This document shows positions 4,966-5,584 of a stretch of 5,584 nucleotides of DNA, in pieces. The stretch lies in the NCBI GenBank assembly GCA_902488525.1, contig CABTWP010000080.1, positions 1 to 5,584 on the forward strand, written 5' to 3'. How positions within the stretch are numbered: the stretch's first letter is position 1; every line of letters begins with the position of its first letter. Under the pieces are notes generated by a model that searched no databases, was not told where the DNA came from, and saw nothing but the letters and a program-made list of their open reading frames with translations. Position numbers and translations under genes: made by a program. The stretch is from an uncultured Collinsella sp. (GTDB lineage: Bacteria; Actinomycetota; Coriobacteriia; Coriobacteriales; Coriobacteriaceae).

Positions 4966-5424
4966 ATGGCCGAGCTTGAGTCCCAACCATTGTCCGACGA
5001 GGAGCGCGCTGAGTTGGAAGAGCTCCGCGCTGAGAAGGCCCGCCGCGAGGCTCGGGAAGAGGCCCGTCGCGAGCGCGAGGAGCTGGCTGCCCTGCGTGCC
5101 GAGCGTGCGAAGGCCGAGGAGGTCGCCTCGAACGCCGCATCCGAGCGCAAGCTCGCGCCCGCACCCAAGCCCGCTGCAGCGAAGCCTGCGCCTGCCGCGC
5201 CCAAACCTCAGCCTAAAAAGGCCGCTCGTCCCAAGTCCGTCGAGTCCAAGCCGAGCCGTGACGAGATGACCTTTGCCCAGCGCATGGTTACCTCCAAGGA
5301 ACCTACGGGCGAGAACGAGATTCCTGGCATGGCGCCGGCTCAAAAAATCATCATTGTCCTTGCCCTCATCGCGTTTGTCATCTTTATGGGCTACACGATC
5401 CTGACCAGCATGGGCCTGCTCTAA
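4966..5424 (+). CDS. Hypothetical tail-anchored coiled-coil membrane protein
   Basis: I do not recognise a family for this 152-residue protein. Residues about 8-60 are rich in Glu, Arg and Ala with heptad-like spacing and very few helix breakers, so a long helix or coiled coil is likely. Residues 64-97 are an Ala/Pro/Lys linker with repeated APKPA-like units. A short mixed segment, DEMTFAQRMVTSKE (99-112), looks the most conserved. A single hydrophobic helix (about 128-149, IIIVLALIAFVIFMGYTIL) ends three residues before the C-terminus. There is no signal peptide, so the expected topology is cytoplasmic N-terminus with a C-terminal anchor. It has no cysteine. The ATG at 4966 has AAGGG 7 bases upstream; a GTG at 4930 lies inside the tRNA terminator. 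It follows the terminator closely and no own promoter is evident. A scaffold or envelope-linked role would be a guess. Confidence 0.8.
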   Translation: MAELESQPLSDEERAELEELRAEKARREAREEARREREELAALRAERAKAEEVASNAASERKLAPAPKPAAAKPAPAAPKPQPKKAARPKSVESKPSRDEMTFAQRMVTSKEPTGENEIPGMAPAQKIIIVLALIAFVIFMGYTILTSMGLL

Positions 5425-5508
5425 CCGATTTGCATCGGGCGTCATGTCCGCATGCTCTGCTCTCGTCCAACCCTCAAATTCTGCACCACACATCCGAAAG
5501 GTCGCCCC

Positions 5509-5549
5509 ATGGCTTTGACCGATATCTCTCATCCCACCGACATCGCAAT
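5509..5549 (+). CDS. Start of an unidentified gene, truncated by the contig end
   Basis: An ATG at 5509 follows GAAAGG with 7 bases between, a good ribosome site, and opens a frame reading MALTDISHPTDIA before the adapter begins. It is 84 bases after the previous stop; a small CCGAT/ATCGG stem (5425-5438) without a T-run lies between. Thirteen residues are too few to name the product. Codons beyond 5549 are adapter and must not be translated as part of it. Confidence 0.5.
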
Positions 5550-5584
5550 AGATCGGAAGAGCACACGTCTGAACTCCAGTCACA
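5550..5584. other. Illumina TruSeq adapter sequence (assembly artefact)
   Basis: From 5550 the sequence matches the standard TruSeq adapter that begins AGATCGGAAGAGCACACGTC and continues through GAACTCCAGTCAC to 5583. The last base would be the first base of the sample index. It is not bacterial DNA. On the minus strand it encodes the well-known contaminant peptide TGVQTCALPI. Confidence 0.98.

Noticed and set aside
4840..5583. Long minus-strand open frame of 247 codons
   Set aside because: Its start and first residues come from the adapter, and the rest runs antisense to the coiled-coil gene and the tRNA. It is an artefact.
1..5584. CRISPR array, prophage, insertion sequence or biosynthetic cluster
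   Set aside because: No regularly spaced direct repeats, transposase, integrase, phage structural genes or clustered biosynthetic enzymes were seen.

Overview
The window looks like one contig from a draft or metagenome assembly of a high-GC Gram-positive gut actinobacterium. Collinsella or a close Coriobacteriia relative fits best. This rests on base composition, protein style (TagO/WecA-like transferase, 349-residue TrpRS, PflX-type radical SAM protein) and the style of the small repeats; it is recognition, not a database result. The right end (from about 5550) is untrimmed Illumina TruSeq adapter, so the biological sequence stops near 5549. The left end starts inside a repeat.

Layout. Positions 1-20 and 388-407 are perfect inverted copies of a 20-bp repeat flanking a short MGMT-family gene (50-370). 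A second, hairpin-forming repeat follows (455-493). A non-coding stretch then holds several stems and a 17-bp GC-rich hairpin. On the minus strand lie trpS (817-1866), which has a clear intrinsic terminator at 755-781, and upstream of it a TagO/WecA/MraY-type lipid-carrier sugar-phosphate transferase (2026-3225). Between that gene and the next is a 526-bp gap. It contains a plausible minus-strand non-coding RNA, with promoter-like hexamers, a dyad over the -10, alternative pairings and a terminator-like hairpin. On the plus strand come a PflX-like radical SAM protein (3752-4690), two more hairpin repeats, a tRNA-Ala(CGC) with a good promoter and an excellent terminator, a small tail-anchored coiled-coil protein (4966-5424), and the first codons of another gene cut off by the adapter.

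How the genes relate. Most are independent single-gene units rather than an operon: DNA alkylation repair, tryptophan charging, the first step of a cell-envelope polymer, an undefined radical SAM activity, and alanine tRNA supply. No defence, phage or biosynthetic cluster is visible. The least ordinary signal is a set of short inverted-repeat elements. Their stems differ from copy to copy, but most of their loops carry the same core (CC[C/T]GTCCC or a near relative), which suggests one dispersed repeat family. The second is the pair of unassigned structured intergenic regions.
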